The position numbers and the translations under genes were made by a program. DNA of 64,000 nt from Siniperca chuatsi (Eukaryota; Chordata; Actinopteri; Centrarchiformes; Sinipercidae). The notes below the pieces were generated by a model. It did not search any database. It worked only from the letters and a program-made list of their open reading frames with translations, and was not told the DNA's origin. This document shows, piece by piece, positions 40,112-51,200 of the stretch. The stretch spans positions 18,841,175-18,905,174 of the forward strand of contig NC_058046.1 of the NCBI RefSeq assembly GCF_020085105.1, written 5' to 3'. Each line of letters opens with the position of its first letter. Positions within the stretch are counted from its first letter, which is position 1.

Positions 40112-41164
40112 GTGTGTTTGTGTTTGTCAAGGCAAGAAAAATGCAGGTTCTTCTTTTCCCACCTCACAGAGATATGCGGGTTATTAAGGCTTCCATTTGT
40201 CAAAGGAGAAAGCACAGCTGGTTTTAATTGTGCAGCAATTAGTGAAACATTTTGAAATATTCAGCATCACTGCTTTTTGTATTTATTAATTAGTGTTTAC
40301 TGCAACATCATGACAGTATCTGTCCTGATACAATTATTCCAAAGCTCCAGCTGCCTTGTGTTTCCTGTAAAGAGTGTGTTTCTGGGTCTGAGGAAATAAC
40401 ATCTGCAGTATGATTGCTGATGGGGGGGAGACTCACTTTGTCAGGCTGTATCAAATCCTAAACCTGCTCCCAGCTGAGACTAACATCAAAGAGTGGAGAG
40501 GCTGCCTCTATTTTCTCTGGTGTGTTTATCTATCTATATTTCTGTCTGTATGTCTGTCTGTGTCTGATGAGACTGAATTAGGGAGCGTTTCAATCCATAG
40601 CCTCTTTTTTTTTTCTCTCCCTCATCTGAAAAATAATGAATTTTGTTCCCTGGAAAAAAGACCAGGAAACTTCTGCTTATTCTGCTTTGCTGCGGTCTCA
40701 TTTGTACCCATAAGCTCGTGAAACTTTTTTTTTTTTTTTTTTTTTGCTGCAAAGTTAAGGTCCCTTTTCCTTTGTTTGAAGTTGTGCAATTTATCTTAAA
40801 GATTTGGATAAAAAAATAAAGATTAAAAATGAAGTTGCTACATCAGCTTAGCCTGTTATTACTCCATTGTACTGACACTAACTTGGTTCTGCTTCACATT
40901 TCTCTTAATTTTGCAATGTCATTAAAACAACTACTGTGTCTCCACATGAACATACATGAACAAATTCAATATGAGTTTTTTTGGTGTATCTTGTTGCTAA
41001 AGGTTTATGTGACTTGTTGTTGCCTGTGGTAACTTCCGATCTTATAAGTCAAATCACATTCAACCCTGCTCGACTCTTCTCTACCTCAGGTCTCTCTGAA
41101 GTGCAGAGCTCCAGAGGTTTCCCAGTGTGTGTTCCAGAGCTATGAGGCGATGCTGAAGAACTGA
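14670..41164 (+). CDS. ap1b1: AP-1 complex subunit beta-1 (beta1-adaptin)
   Basis: Coding exons: 14670-14706, 16373-16478, 16587-16722, 17418-17663, 17889-18079, 18223-18444, 18638-18758, 18876-18971, 19636-19751, 20908-21073, 21905-22003, 23108-23367, 23697-23904, 24145-24165, 25090-25119, 25215-25352, 25448-25593, 25682-25811, 28875-28959, 29431-29517, 30085-30239, 41090-41164. They sum to 2871 nt (956 codons plus stop), close to the 949 aa I recall for human AP1B1, and every phase joins. Exons to 22003 and most of 23108-23367 encode the alpha-solenoid trunk (starts [14 protein letters not shown]). Exons 23697-25352 encode the hinge, with clathrin box LLNLD at residues 632-636 (23794-23808). 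Exons from 25448 encode the ear, ending EAMLKN. The protein forms AP-1 with gamma, mu1 and sigma1 and recruits clathrin at the trans-Golgi and endosomes. The ATG has a purine at -3 (CAAGATGA). Near-identity to AP1B1 across the trunk, together with the C-terminus, separates it from AP2B1. Confidence 0.97.
14707..16372 (+). other. ap1b1: ap1b1 intron after the start exon
   Basis: This 1.7-kb intron lies between donor GTCTGA (a weak but usable GT donor fixed by phase) and acceptor TACAG. It contains a (TA)n tract at 15845-15868 and no recognised gene or named repeat. Confidence 0.7.
15845..15868. repeat. (TA)n microsatellite
   Basis: About twelve TA units lie in an ap1b1 intron. Confidence 0.9.
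18972..23107 (+). other. ap1b1: Group of ap1b1 trunk introns without further genes
   Basis: The four introns longer than 300 bases in this part are 18972-19635, 19752-20907, 21074-21904 and 22004-23107. Each starts with GT and ends with AG next to coding exons of agreeing phase. I see AT-rich unique sequence and no named repeat or RNA gene in them. Confidence 0.55.
23748..23763 (-). promoter_or_regulatory. CTCF-like motif inside an ap1b1 hinge exon
   Basis: The minus strand reads GACAGCAGGGGGCGCC, close to the vertebrate CTCF core (AGGGGGCGC). It overlaps codons for the hinge residues before the clathrin box, so the match may simply reflect coding sequence. Binding is not demonstrated. Confidence 0.25.
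24398..24484 (+). other. ap1b1: Candidate alternative cassette exon in the ap1b1 hinge
   Basis: After a pyrimidine-rich tract and CAG at 24395-24397 there are 87 bases (29 codons) without a stop, in the frame set by the preceding exon, ending before a GT (GAG|GTTGGT). The encoded peptide is Pro/Ser-rich (for example [15 protein letters not shown]), as expected in a hinge. Inclusion keeps the frame into the next exon at 25090. The donor is weak and the frame stays open to 24577, so this may be chance. It was left out of the main gene model. Confidence 0.3.
25812..28874 (+). other. ap1b1: 3.1-kb ap1b1 intron in the ear-coding region
   Basis: This AT-rich intron lies between GTAACA and CTCGCAG. 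It has no recognisable exon, RNA gene or named element. A block at about 27,000-27,200 with CCAATCAG words could be an old dispersed repeat, but I cannot identify it. Confidence 0.5.
29920..29994 (+). ncRNA. Candidate box C/D snoRNA in an ap1b1 intron
   Basis: Within the 567-bp intron 29518-30084, ATGATGA at 29929-29935 fits box C and CTGA at 29982-29985 fits box D. The outer sequences TTTTAG (29920-29925) and CTAAAA (29989-29994) are complementary and sit exactly 3 nt outside each box, forming a closing stem. Total length is about 75 nt, in the normal range. A second CTGA at 29976-29979 could be the true D box. From memory, human AP1B1 hosts SNORD125 in an intron, so a snoRNA here would not be surprising. 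I cannot align it to that RNA or confirm expression. Confidence 0.4.
31290..34336 (+). mobile_element. L2-type LINE retrotransposon, degenerate
   Basis: Translation in shifting frames shows an apurinic-type endonuclease ([12 protein letters not shown] near 31660, SGDFNHVS near 32010, SDHNLVHL near 32160). A reverse transcriptase follows: KDYRPLTS near 33005, [11 protein letters not shown] near 33206, SDDSAVVG near 33465, [13 protein letters not shown] near 33680. The order endonuclease then RT matches L2/CR1-class LINEs. The 3' end GGGATCAATAAAG followed by TCTGATTCTGATTCTG is the short tail typical of fish L2 elements. Frameshifts and stops (for example near 31870, 32577, 33114 and 33800) make it inactive. 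The 5' border is uncertain, and much of any ORF1 or 5' region is missing or unrecognised. It is in sense orientation to ap1b1. Confidence 0.88.
36040..36440. repeat. Dispersed percomorph-type repeat
   Basis: Words such as GCTAAATGCTCCACTATG, ACTGTGTTTGGTGCTGAGC, GGACCATGTATAATATTAAA and GAGCTGAAACTCGCTATAAA match a repeat I recall from many spiny-rayed fish loci. The family name is not known to me and the borders are approximate. Confidence 0.45.
36903..38524 (-). mobile_element. Full-length Tc1/mariner transposon with long terminal inverted repeats
   Basis: The 1622-bp element starts CAGTATTGTTCAAAATAA and ends with its inverse. TA target-site duplications lie at 36901-36902 and 38525-38526. 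The two terminal inverted repeats (about 36903-37117 and 38302-38524) match almost throughout; the right one carries an extra copy of a 9-base TTCAACTAA unit. Inside, on the minus strand, is a Tc1 transposase broken by frameshifts. Both ends and the target duplication are intact, and the arms are nearly identical, which suggests a fairly young insertion. Confidence 0.95.
37058..38188 (-). pseudogene. Tc1-family transposase, frameshifted
   Basis: The reading starts with [12 protein letters not shown] at 38188, then shifts frame near 38097 (A-run) and again near 37840 (a run of ten T on the + strand). The N-terminal part carries the helix-turn-helix DNA-binding region with a basic RRGRKRK stretch. 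The catalytic part contains [16 protein letters not shown] and [13 protein letters not shown], giving the DD34E residues. It is about the size of a Tc1 transposase (roughly 340-380 aa). Two frameshifts mean it is probably not expressed as an active enzyme. Either shift could be a sequencing error in a homopolymer. Confidence 0.9.
39665..39850 (+). mobile_element. tRNA-derived SINE
   Basis: A perfect Pol III B box GGTTCGAGTCC lies at 39711-39721. It is followed by TTGTTGCATGTCATTCCCC, a TCTCTCTCCCTGTCAG stretch and an AATAAAGGACAT tail, the body of a common percomorph tRNA-derived SINE. The A-box half is degenerate. It sits within the last ap1b1 intron. Confidence 0.7.
40076..40118. repeat. 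(TG)n microsatellite
   Basis: An imperfect TG run of about 40 bp lies in the last ap1b1 intron. Confidence 0.92.
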
Positions 41165-42620
41165 AAAACACCCCCACATCGACCCAGCCGTTGCCCTCAC
41201 AGACTCCTGGCACCTTCTCCTGCTCTCCCTCACCTCACCCACAACCTTGCGCTGTGCAGGAGCTACTTCCTGCTGTGTTGGGCCTGGAGGCTGCGCTCTG
41301 TATGTCATCCAGCTGTTTAATTAGGATGGTTAATAATGATATTTGGCCCATGATATATATATATATTTTTTTTTTTTCTTAAGACTGCAGACATTTGTTT
41401 TTTGTTAGTTTTTTTTTTCCATTTCTTGGCTGTCATGTCCAGTCTTTGTATGTTTGTTAAAACACATTTCAGTTCGTTCCCTACCTGAGCCATCATGTGA
41501 TGACCTTCATTCTTTTGGAGACAGACAGCTGTATGACTTGCATTCCTGTTTTCTCTGCATGAGGCTCTTTAATCATTATCTAGCCCCACTTCTCTGCAAA
41601 TTAGAGTCTATTTTTAGCGTCTGCAATCAGCAGGTGAATTGTCACTGTCGGCATATTTATTTGGGGTACTTTCAGTTAAAATGCGGCAGAATAAGGCTTG
41701 AACTCTCCTTACTCCTCCACCTGTGTGAAGTGGAAGGTGGCTGCCTGGGCCTTAGAGACATAAATACTTACAAACTACATTATTGTCTTTGTCTTTTTGT
41801 AGAGTTTTCTTTAGTGTCTGTGTTTAGCAGTGGGATCAGATCCTCTGCTGTCCCTTAAAGCAGACTGTCTGATGTGTGCTGTGCGCATGGAAACTGTTTG
41901 TTGGTCTGTTTCTTTAATTTTTACATCAGTTTCTGGACATTTTATAGACTAGCAGCAGTTGTCCACTGCCTGCTCTCTTACGTAGTCATTCCATGGTTTA
42001 ATTTTTGTTTGTAGTCTTGTTGGTGTACATGTGGCAAACTGGGAGAGAGCCTCAGGTGTTGCGGATTTTGTACTTGCTGCTTTCCCCTGCGTCAGTGACG
42101 GCCACCCGGGCTCTCTCTGCCACTTGGCTTTCTCTGTATCCTCAATGCAGCTTTTCGAGTACCATGGCCACCTGAGATGAAGGCGCAGGTGAGATAACTC
42201 TAAACTTATGTTGTCATGGTTTGTAACACTTCTGAGTAATCATGTACTCTGTCTTAGCCGACAGAAAGCTAGAACAGCACCCAGTGTCCCTGTTTTACCT
42301 GCATACTCGACTAGATTCATTGGATTCCTTTTTCCGAGTCGTTACGCTGAAGCCCTTTTTATCGGCTCTACAGGATGTATGCACTTACGCTAATACCTTG
42401 TAAAGATTACAACAGAGGTGGCTTTGTATTCTGAGTGTGTCTTTGTGTGTGGTGATGGCTGATTCATATGAAATGCTGTATAAAAAAAAAAAAACAATAA
42501 AAAAAACCCCCCAACAACAAATCAAATGTTTAATCAGATGCTTTTGATTGACATGATTTTGTTCATTGTGTGTACATCATTTGAAAGAGAACTATTAAAA
42601 GTCTTGATAAATTCACATGT
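41165..42620 (+). other. ap1b1: Probable 3' UTR of ap1b1
   Basis: Non-coding sequence follows the TGA at 41162-41164. AATAAA lies at 42496-42501 inside an A-rich tract, and ATTAAA near 42594 is an alternative. The true cleavage site is not visible. ORFs in this stretch show no domain. Confidence 0.4.
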
Positions 42621-43206
42621 TCAGTCTTTTCTACCGTATTTAGACAGTGACAAAATGACAAAGTAAAAAATGCAGTGCAAAGACAATTTGTTTTGTGGCA
42701 CAGTCTGCCAGTGCCAAAGTCCCAGTGTCACAGGATGCAAAACGTTATCTCAGTTTCATTTGTTTGGCAAAGTTCACATTCCCAAAGTCCCTGGAAGCCA
42801 GCGTGCATTGTTTTCACACACCATACTTTACAATCATTAATGACCACTGAGGTGTCTCTTCTCATGGGCTGCTCAGCTCTGCTCCAGTGTTACAGACTAG
42901 GCAGCCCTCACAGCTTTGCATACAAAATCTCTCAGTTCAACTTTGAGCCATGAGTGAAGTCTGAGGTTTATCCACAGCCGAGTGCATTTTCAAGGCAGAG
43001 CAGCTTCTCTGAAGCGGTGACAGGGTCTTTTAAAGTGCGAGCTGCCTGGGAAAGCTTAACCAGGATTTCAACTGCATCGCCTAATTGGGAAGACAAACAC
43101 CTCTGGTCTCAGATCTGTTCCTCTGTGAATGATAAAGGTCAGCTGTATTCAAGGAGTCTCTTCTTTTAATGAATGATCTATATCAATCCTATGTGATGAA
43201 TGCATT

Positions 43207-43222
43207 CCAATAGGGGGCGCCA
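43207..43222 (+). promoter_or_regulatory. CTCF-like motif between ap1b1 and rasl10a
   Basis: CCAATAGGGGGCGCCA differs at one position from the commonly quoted core CCASYAGRGGGCGCYR. It is outside coding sequence and lies between two genes, where an insulator would make sense. Binding is inferred only. Confidence 0.45.
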
Positions 43223-44318
43223 CTGCACTGCATTTTGGTAAAGTCTCAGTCCGTATAAAGGTTATTGACTTCTGACAAAGTTAATACTAAGAAAGTGATC
43301 ATTGTATTTCTACACAGTAAAACAGATTTACAATAGTGTAACCAGGGCCATGGCCAGGGTTTAGAAAATACAGAGGCCAGAAAAGGCCATACATTTTTTT
43401 ATTTGGATTTCCATATTTCAGTTATTCAATTATATGTGCAGTTTATTTCTCAACATGAAGGGCTAAATATAAAGTGTTACTAAACTTAGTCTAAAATATA
43501 CTGGAACCATCCTTTCAATTATCCACCAAACCTGGTTATTAAAACCCCAAAGTTTCAAAGTGTTACTAGGACATGACGTCAGTGTCCTTTATATTAGCCA
43601 TGACCCTGAGTGTAAAACAGAGCACAGTTCATTTTATATGCATGTTTGACTTCTGAAGGTTGAAAAGATTAACTACTATTTATGATCTACATGACATTAT
43701 CCAAACTCATGCATGAAAGAACACACATAAGAACTGAGTGCTTTTATAAAACATAAATACCATAAACATGCACATATCTGGGAGTAAATCTATACATCCA
43801 CATCATACTTCAACTTTGTATGACAACATAAGAAATCAATGACATTTTCTTGCTTTGACACATTCAAAATGTCCATGACTTGGCTTTTCATGCCTCTCCA
43901 ATGCAAACAGGCCCACGTGAAATAAGGCACCCTTTATAAAGGGTTTATAAGTTTAACAGACTTAATGAATTGTTGCAAAAACTTTATTAATGTCTTGCTT
44001 ACATTTATAACTGCAGACCTGACAGCTTATTAGAAAGTGAGAACCCAATGTTCACTGAGTGGATTTGTGGCCATTGTGTCACTGCTGCCATCCACCAGTG
44101 ATTGATGGGACTCATCCCCCCTGCCCTGCCCGAGGACCCTCTCCAATAATAAGTCGTGTACTGTTCTGTCTTGCGCCGCTTCTCCATGACCCTCACGCTG
44201 AGATGATGTATAGTGCGTAGCCTATTCCTATGCCATTTATGTGCAGCGTATAGGAGCTCAAAGCCTTCCACACGCCTTGCGCACGACATGATCCTATTGG
44301 ATGAGGAGGGCAGGGGAT

Positions 44319-44339
44319 AGAGAGAGAGAGAGAGAGAGC
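44319..44339. repeat. (GA)n tract upstream of rasl10a
   Basis: About ten AG units lie roughly 0.8 kb upstream of the rasl10a start codon, possibly in the promoter region. Confidence 0.85.
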
Positions 44340-44480
44340 AGTCTTCACCAGCTCCTGTCTCTCCAACGGCCGACACACAATGCTCGTTAATAGGCTCCAG
44401 ATGCCTTTACAGAAAACGCACGTCTGCAGGCTGTGTGGATTGCCTCTTCTCTTTTGAATCACATACATGCAAATCTATCC

Positions 44481-45152
44481 CTCTGTCATCGACAAACGAA
44501 GAAGATTATGGGATTGTACGCAATTTCAGAACACGTGGGAAGCTTATTTGCTAGGCTGGCGGCTGTGCGCCCGTCCTCCCTGTGATGGAGGAGCGCGGTG
44601 GTGGTGCATCGGTGGAAATGAGTGAGAGGTGCAGAGGAGATAATCAATGAAGACACCGAGGGCTCCTGTGCGTTTGGACAAGGTCAGAGTCTAGCCTGGA
44701 TGAGATTATGTCCATGTGGAGACAACAAGGACGGACTTTTACGCTTCCTCTCGGGGGACGAGTTCACCTGGGGATGTCCCCTGAAAACCAAGAGTTTCTC
44801 TCTCTGTGTTGGATTGCAGAGGCAGCGAAAATCCCTCCATCTGAATGATCATGGTTGAGCTTTGTTTTTGACAACCTCCGAGCTGCATGGCTCCTGTCTT
44901 CTCACCCTCAGCCTGGAGATAAAGTTTCTTCGCTCTGCTCGACGGCTGGATGATTCGTTCGGCCATTGGTTCGTTTAATTGCACGCAGTTGAGCCCGGTT
45001 AGGGTGATTTAGAGGCGGCTGGTTAAAGGGGCAGCGGTGGATTGAATTCCATCAGAGCAGCAACCAAACAGCGGCGGCCAGCTGTGTCTCTGGACGGTCA
45101 CATCTGTCGTTGTTGTCGTCGCTGTCCATGGTGCTGAACTCGTGCTCCAGGA
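44481..45152 (+). other. rasl10a: Probable 5' UTR and promoter region of rasl10a
   Basis: This G+C-richer sequence with CpGs precedes the first rasl10a coding exon. I find no TATA box that fixes a start site. An upstream ATG at 45128 opens a 34-codon ORF that overlaps the rasl10a start in another frame. Confidence 0.4.
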
Positions 45153-45232
45153 ATGGTGGAGACGCTGAGTATCGCAGTCATCGGTGCTCCCGGAGTGGGG
45201 AAAACTTCTATAATCCGCCAGTTCATCTATAA
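45128..45232 (+). promoter_or_regulatory. Upstream ORF overlapping the rasl10a start
   Basis: ATG at 45128 (TCCATGG context, G at +4) opens 34 codons and ends at TAA 45230-45232, crossing the rasl10a ATG at 45153 in a different frame. If it lies on the mRNA it would be expected to lower rasl10a translation through leaky scanning. That the mRNA starts upstream of it is likely but not shown. Confidence 0.4.
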
Positions 45233-48200
45233 CGATTTCTCGGAGGTGTACACGCCGACCAGGACCAGATATGTGTACAGACCCTCCGTCATACTGAACG
45301 GCATCATGTATGAGCTGAAGATTTTGGACGTCCCGCCAATCTCCTCCTTTCCATCAAGCTCCAGTCAGGTATAATGTCTCTGTCTGAGGACGTAGATAGA
45401 CGCTCCCCCAAAAGATTTAACTTTACTAGAGGAGGATTTAGCCTATACAAGCGCTGGTGAACCATTCTCAGATTGCCTCAATTCACATCTCATTTATTAA
45501 ACCTCTACTTAATTTTACAAGTGACCATCTGTTCACAGCCAACGGCATTTCTCAAAGACAAGAGCACCAATTTTATTTATTCTCCTATCACTATCAGATG
45601 TCCCTAGTCTACTAGTTGCTATGGAGACCCGACTGACTTAAAGCCTTGGAGAGCTTCACTTTGACGTTGTAAACATACTCTCTCTCTCTCAACCCCCCTC
45701 ATGAGGAAGGAATGCCAGCTTGCATGTTGTTGTTTATTAATCATAACATTTCTACTACAGACTCCTCAGGAAGAGCAGCGTTCAAATATATTCAGATGAG
45801 TTGATAACACTCTAATGCTGGATGTGGTGGTTGGGTTAAACCTGGCTTGTATGCACAGAAAATGATAGCAGGGTTGTGCTGCAGGCATCGCCACAGCACC
45901 TGGTTAAACTCCCAATTTAAAAATAGAACAGACTGCCCTTTTATTCATGGCCGCAGGTCATATGCAACGCCTCATTAGGTTGGAGAGACATCTGATTGCA
46001 GGATCATAGCAAAAATGCACTGTAGCTCCATATGCCCAATGGTTTGTAGTCACTTTGCAAAGCAGATTTGTAGCTTTGTCGTTTTCCATGCCAATAACTG
46101 GGGATTTTTAGGAATTATCTCAGGTTTTCTTGTAGTTTTTCATCAAGTTGTTTATTTTAAGGATAGGTTCATATTTGTTAAACTCCATCTTAAAACAATA
46201 CCTAAATGTTTATATGTACATTAAAAGCATTAGTGAAAGCTATAATTGTTTCTCTCGTCCATACTGACCTTGAAGAGATCCCTTAAAGCAATTGTAATTT
46301 AACTGATGGGGGACAAAATCCACAGTCCTCGTTCTGTGTAGCTATGTATAGTTCAACAGTGTGAGTTAGTCTTATTAAGTGGATATCGTTTAAACTTACA
46401 GTCTTTTTAGTCCGAAATTCCCTCTTTGTGTTGCTGTCCCTGCACCGCAGCTCAGCAGTGAAACACTGTGGAAACACAAAGAGGGATTTTGGTACAAAAA
46501 AGGCTGTAACTTTGGAAGAGATGATTTGGTAACTCAGACGGCTGAATCCTCATATTAGCTCCAGCTGAACTTGTACATTTTTACACAAAACGAGGACGGT
46601 GGATTTTGTCCCCTATCACTTACACTGACATCGCTGTAGGAAGGGATCTCTTCACAGCCAGAAAGGAGGCACACTTACAGCAACCAAAACTTGTTTCAAT
46701 GTGCATATGTGCATATGAGTGTCAAGACAGAGTTGAAAAAAATGTGATCCTATGCTTGAAGACAAAAACGCCTCTTCTCTTTACCAGCCAAACAAGTAAA
46801 AAAAATATGGATTTGGTGTGTGTGTCTCTGTATATGAGTGTGAAAGGTCCTTGGGTATTGAAACAACGTGCGCCACTCCAACCCTCTGTTGACTTAAGGT
46901 GTGTGTTTGACTCCTGTCCATTGTGGCCTCGGTGGAGAGGCTGTGACGCTTTCAAGATAGAAATCTCCAAGGTCACCACACCTTACTCTGCTGCTGCTGA
47001 GAGTTTTCCTACTTCTCTCCCCTTCGGTGTCACACATTTAGTCCTCCCAAGAACAGTTGTGGTTATCTACACAGACGAGGTGCCACCGAGAAAATGAGAT
47101 CAGGCCAAGGAGGAGGCAAAAAAGAGCAGCTCAAACTAGAGGCCTCCCAAAGCGTTGGTTTGCTGTGTGCTCAGAAAGCCCAGCATTAACACAGAAAACA
47201 TCTGACAGGCAGGCTGAGAGGCCAGAGTGATCATCTTGTCAGGCTGCTGCAGAATTACATGTTGCTGTTCTACTAGATTTAACATTTTGTTAGAGAGTGT
47301 TAAGAGGTCTGCAGAGTGCTTCATTGTTTCCTGCCCACAGAGACCCTCTGTAAAGACTGATCGAGTTTCTTCTTTCTTCTGCTAAATGGTGCTTAACCCC
47401 CATTAGGGAACAAGTTGGTAGGTGTGAAGCAGGAATAAGATGGAATGAGTCTTATGAGTAAATGCGTGGGAGTGTTAGTGTGTGTCCCAAAGGTTGAGTC
47501 ACATGAGAAAGCTTTTAAGCATACGCAGCTCTCATCATTTGATATCATGTTGTATAGTGTGAACATTTCAGAGTGTAGTGCAGTGAGAAGGCACCTGTTT
47601 GGCAGGCTCTTTGTGGAAGGTATACAGGCAGAGAAAACCATTAGCTGAGTGCTGCCACAACATTTCTATCAGACAGATTTATGGTTACTCATTTGCTGAG
47701 GAACGACCCTGCGTGGCCTGCTGTACTTTTTCTTCTCCGCTCCTGTCATGTCCGGCTTGTTGTGAAGCCCGCTCTCTTGCTTTGTCTGGTGACGTGCTCT
47801 ATTCACAGCGAGAGCAGCGATGAGACACAGGGCTTTTTTTTTACTCCGCCCTTCTCTGTATTTACCCCGTGGGCAGAGAAATGTAACCTGGGTCAGGGCC
47901 GGTGGACACAATGAGCGGCAGGTAGTGCCAGCACAAAGAAACCTGATTGAAATTTACTTGCAGTACAGAGCAGATTGAATTAAAGCACAGTTCCCTGCTG
48001 GGAATAAAAGATCAACAGCGGAGACAGTAGGAATTTGATGCAGTCAATTAGAAAGGTTGCACAGAGTTTAATGGACACCGTCGAGGTAAGGGTTACCAAA
48101 TGAGGTTTTATAATGTCCTCTGAAATTTGTGATGAATAAGCTGCAGAATGGAGTGAGTCAGTACGCCTCCATACTTATGCAGCGTGGCAGTTTCTCATCA

Positions 48201-51200
48201 GTTCAGATTATGTTTGAAAGAAGAACAGTAATGTTCTGGCGGGCTACTTGGGTGACCCCATTTTAACCACGTAGACAGCTGCTTTTATCCTTTCCCATGC
48301 TGGAGACAGGCAAGATATCTATTATCTTACTGTGAGGCTGAGATGGTGTAATGATTTGTTTGCTTTACGGTATGTCTGTCTGTTGCTGATAGCATTGTGT
48401 TTAGAGAGCATCTGTCACAGTGTGTCAATAGGATGTGATGGCAGATGGATTTAAGCCTAACAGCGGATTCAGCAATGATTTTTCTTGTTCTTTTTTTTGT
48501 TGTTGTACTTGCCATCGTGTATCTCCATGACTTCCTCCCACACAAAATGCTCCCTCTCCCGTTCCTGCTCTTTCTGGACATTTTTCTCACTTATCTCTGT
48601 CGATAGTGTCTATGATAACAAGGTGAAAATGATTACACATTGTGTAATTTTGACTCGCACAGACACGGTAGAAAAATGAGGTGTACAAACCATTTAAGCT
48701 TTTGCTTACATGAGTTGAACATTTTGGTGGTGTCTTTTAAACAAACTAAATACAAATTAGACAATTTACTGTAAGTAAAATGAATAATTGTGTTCTTAGA
48801 ATAGAAACAGTTGAATGAATTATAAACTATGTACAGCTCAGTGAATAGTGCCAACATTGTTACATACAAGCATGATTAAAGGAATAATCTGACATTTTAC
48901 AAAATAAGCTCATTTACCTTCTTGCTGAGAGTAAGATGAGAGGATTGATTCCACTCTCGTGTCTGCACACTAAATATGAAAGTACATTTTTACAGGGTCA
49001 TTTTTACACTTTGTACTTTTTGTACGGATTAAACAGATGAGACATAACATGTCAATTAGTGAGCTGTAGAGGTGCTGGCAGGTGGATTTTGTTACCTTCG
49101 TACAGAGCCAGGCTAGCTGTTTCCCCGTTTCCAGTCTTTATGCGAAGCTAAGCTAACCGGCTGCAGCTTCATATTTACCTTACAGATATGAAAGTGGTAT
49201 CATTCTTCTCATCAAACTCATGCGTATTTCTGAAAATGTTGAACTATTATAAAACTGTCGTGTAAAATCTTTGTTAGCTCCTGTTTTAAAATCAACAATT
49301 CATGACTATATTTCCCAAGTTTAGCCATAGTTTAACCAGCAACAGACCATCCTCTCCACATCATCTCAAACAAAGTGAATTACTCAAACGGACAATCAAA
49401 CATACAAATTTTAATGGTTGCCTGGTATATGTCACCATTGAGTAATGGGAATTTTATCCCCCATAGATTTGAATTAGAAATCGGCCAGCGTGGCCTATGT
49501 GTGACATATCTCTAATTGCTCAGCACACTTCCCCCACCAGGTTACACTGACCTTCCTCGTGTGCTTGAGTATTGATCCATCACAACCACTCATTACAGTT
49601 AAGCTGCATCCATTACTGTCAGGAGACATGAAAGCTTTGTCATAGCCTGCTAAAAACTGACTATGGCCTGCGGTTGTCAGGGAAACATGTTCTGTTTGGC
49701 TCTTGAGGAGCGAATGATGAGATGCTCTTTTTGAGCGCCGTGTTAAGAAGGCCGACTGGAGGATACAGACAGTGGCACCACACTTCACATTCACGCTCCC
49801 ACAACCACACACAAATAAACATGCCCACACATGCATTTTAAACGCATTTGATTTCAGTTTATCAGTCATGTATTGCTGCACCGTCCTATCTTCCCAACTC
49901 TTGTTCTTCATTTATTTATTTTGACTCTTGTTTGGGTTTGGAGTAGTGGTGTCGCTGTTTCCAGCCCCTCCTCCACATGTAACAGGACTTGGATGACAAA
50001 GAGATATGAGATGAAAACACAAGCTGCTATTTTTAGCCCCACAAGGATGTGAGGCTGCAACTGAAGCCACTGTGTGCATCTCACTTCGTCAATTGCCTCA
50101 ATTATCAGAAAAGGGTGAGCTGTGATTATATGCTGTGTTATGACGGGGAATGTGTCTTGTTTGCCTGGCAAGAATAGGGGAATATTTTCTGAGGTGTTTG
50201 CCTGCCTGACACGGCTTTGGATTTAAAAATTGTATTGGACACTCTACAATAGAAGTGACAAGAAGAAATGACTGTAGACAACCTGGAGAGAGAAAATAAT
50301 CACATTTATACCAGTTTTCACAACACAGTGATGCCCTTACTTCCTCTGCCTTCTCTTTCACTTTTGATGGCAGCGATCCTCATGCCACATGTTTGTCTCT
50401 GTGCCTGATTGGCCTCATTATCTCACCTAGACACAAACCCACAAACACCTTTTTCCAAATTGAATGAAGGCAAATTATTCCTTGGTGGCACAGATGTGTT
50501 AGCGTTATAGTCATTAGAAGTTACACTGATCATTGCCTACTCCCTTAGACTGTACAGATTGCCTGTACAGTGTGTTGATTTGAAAAGCTTATTTTCCTCT
50601 CCTCTCCCCATGCTTTCCCTTAGCTCACCCCATCCACCTTATAGACTTCTTCCCAGTCTCTCTCTCACACACACACGTTCCTTTGACTAAACTTTAATTG
50701 CCTGTATTCATTGTTTTGTTTTCATCGTGTTGTCCTGTCAAAGTTCTGTCTTTTGTCTTGCAATAAAAAGAAAAGAAATAAATGAAAAGCATATTTTCTC
50801 CAACCTTGAAAGCAATGTAATTAGATTCAAGTTGCAGGAGATAAAAGAAATAATGTAAACTACACATGGAAAAATACTTCCATCAAATCAATCATCATTG
50901 CTACAAATAAGGGTCGTATTAGCTTGATGCTAATTAAAAGCATAAAAATAAAAAAGAGGTTTGATAATCAGCACTTTGATATCTGAGTTTTCAAAGTGAC
51001 ATGATGCAACAAACAGAACTCCAAAGAGGCCAAATCATCTGTGCCCGAGGTGCAGGTGCATCAGTCAAAAAAAACACAAAGCCAAATAATTTACTACGTC
51101 AAGCAGGACAGCTTTGACAATCATAACATATGAAAAAAATAAACCGCTTCAGCAGTGCTCAGAAATTAGACACAAATACAATGCCATAGGCACAAGGTGA

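Larger units (their letters stand above)
30240..41089 (+). other. ap1b1: Last ap1b1 intron, 10.8 kb, repeat-rich
   Basis: It is bounded by donor GTGAGT and acceptor CTCAG before the last 25-codon exon. It holds the L2-type LINE, a dispersed repeat at about 36.0-36.4 kb, a full-length Tc1 element, a tRNA-derived SINE and a TG microsatellite. The parts at 30.3-31.2 kb, 34.4-36.0 kb and 38.6-39.6 kb show no gene. A poly-A-like run at 30337-30364 may be the tail of an old retro-insertion. Confidence 0.75.
42621..44480. other. Intergenic region between ap1b1 and rasl10a
   Basis: It has no recognised gene. It contains a strong CTCF-like motif at 43207-43222 and a (GA)n tract at 44319-44339 near the presumed rasl10a promoter. 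Confidence 0.5.

Noticed and set aside
46606..47097. 163-codon + strand ORF in rasl10a intron 1
   Set aside because: It starts inside the foldback element, shows no domain or splice partners and reads like chance open frame.
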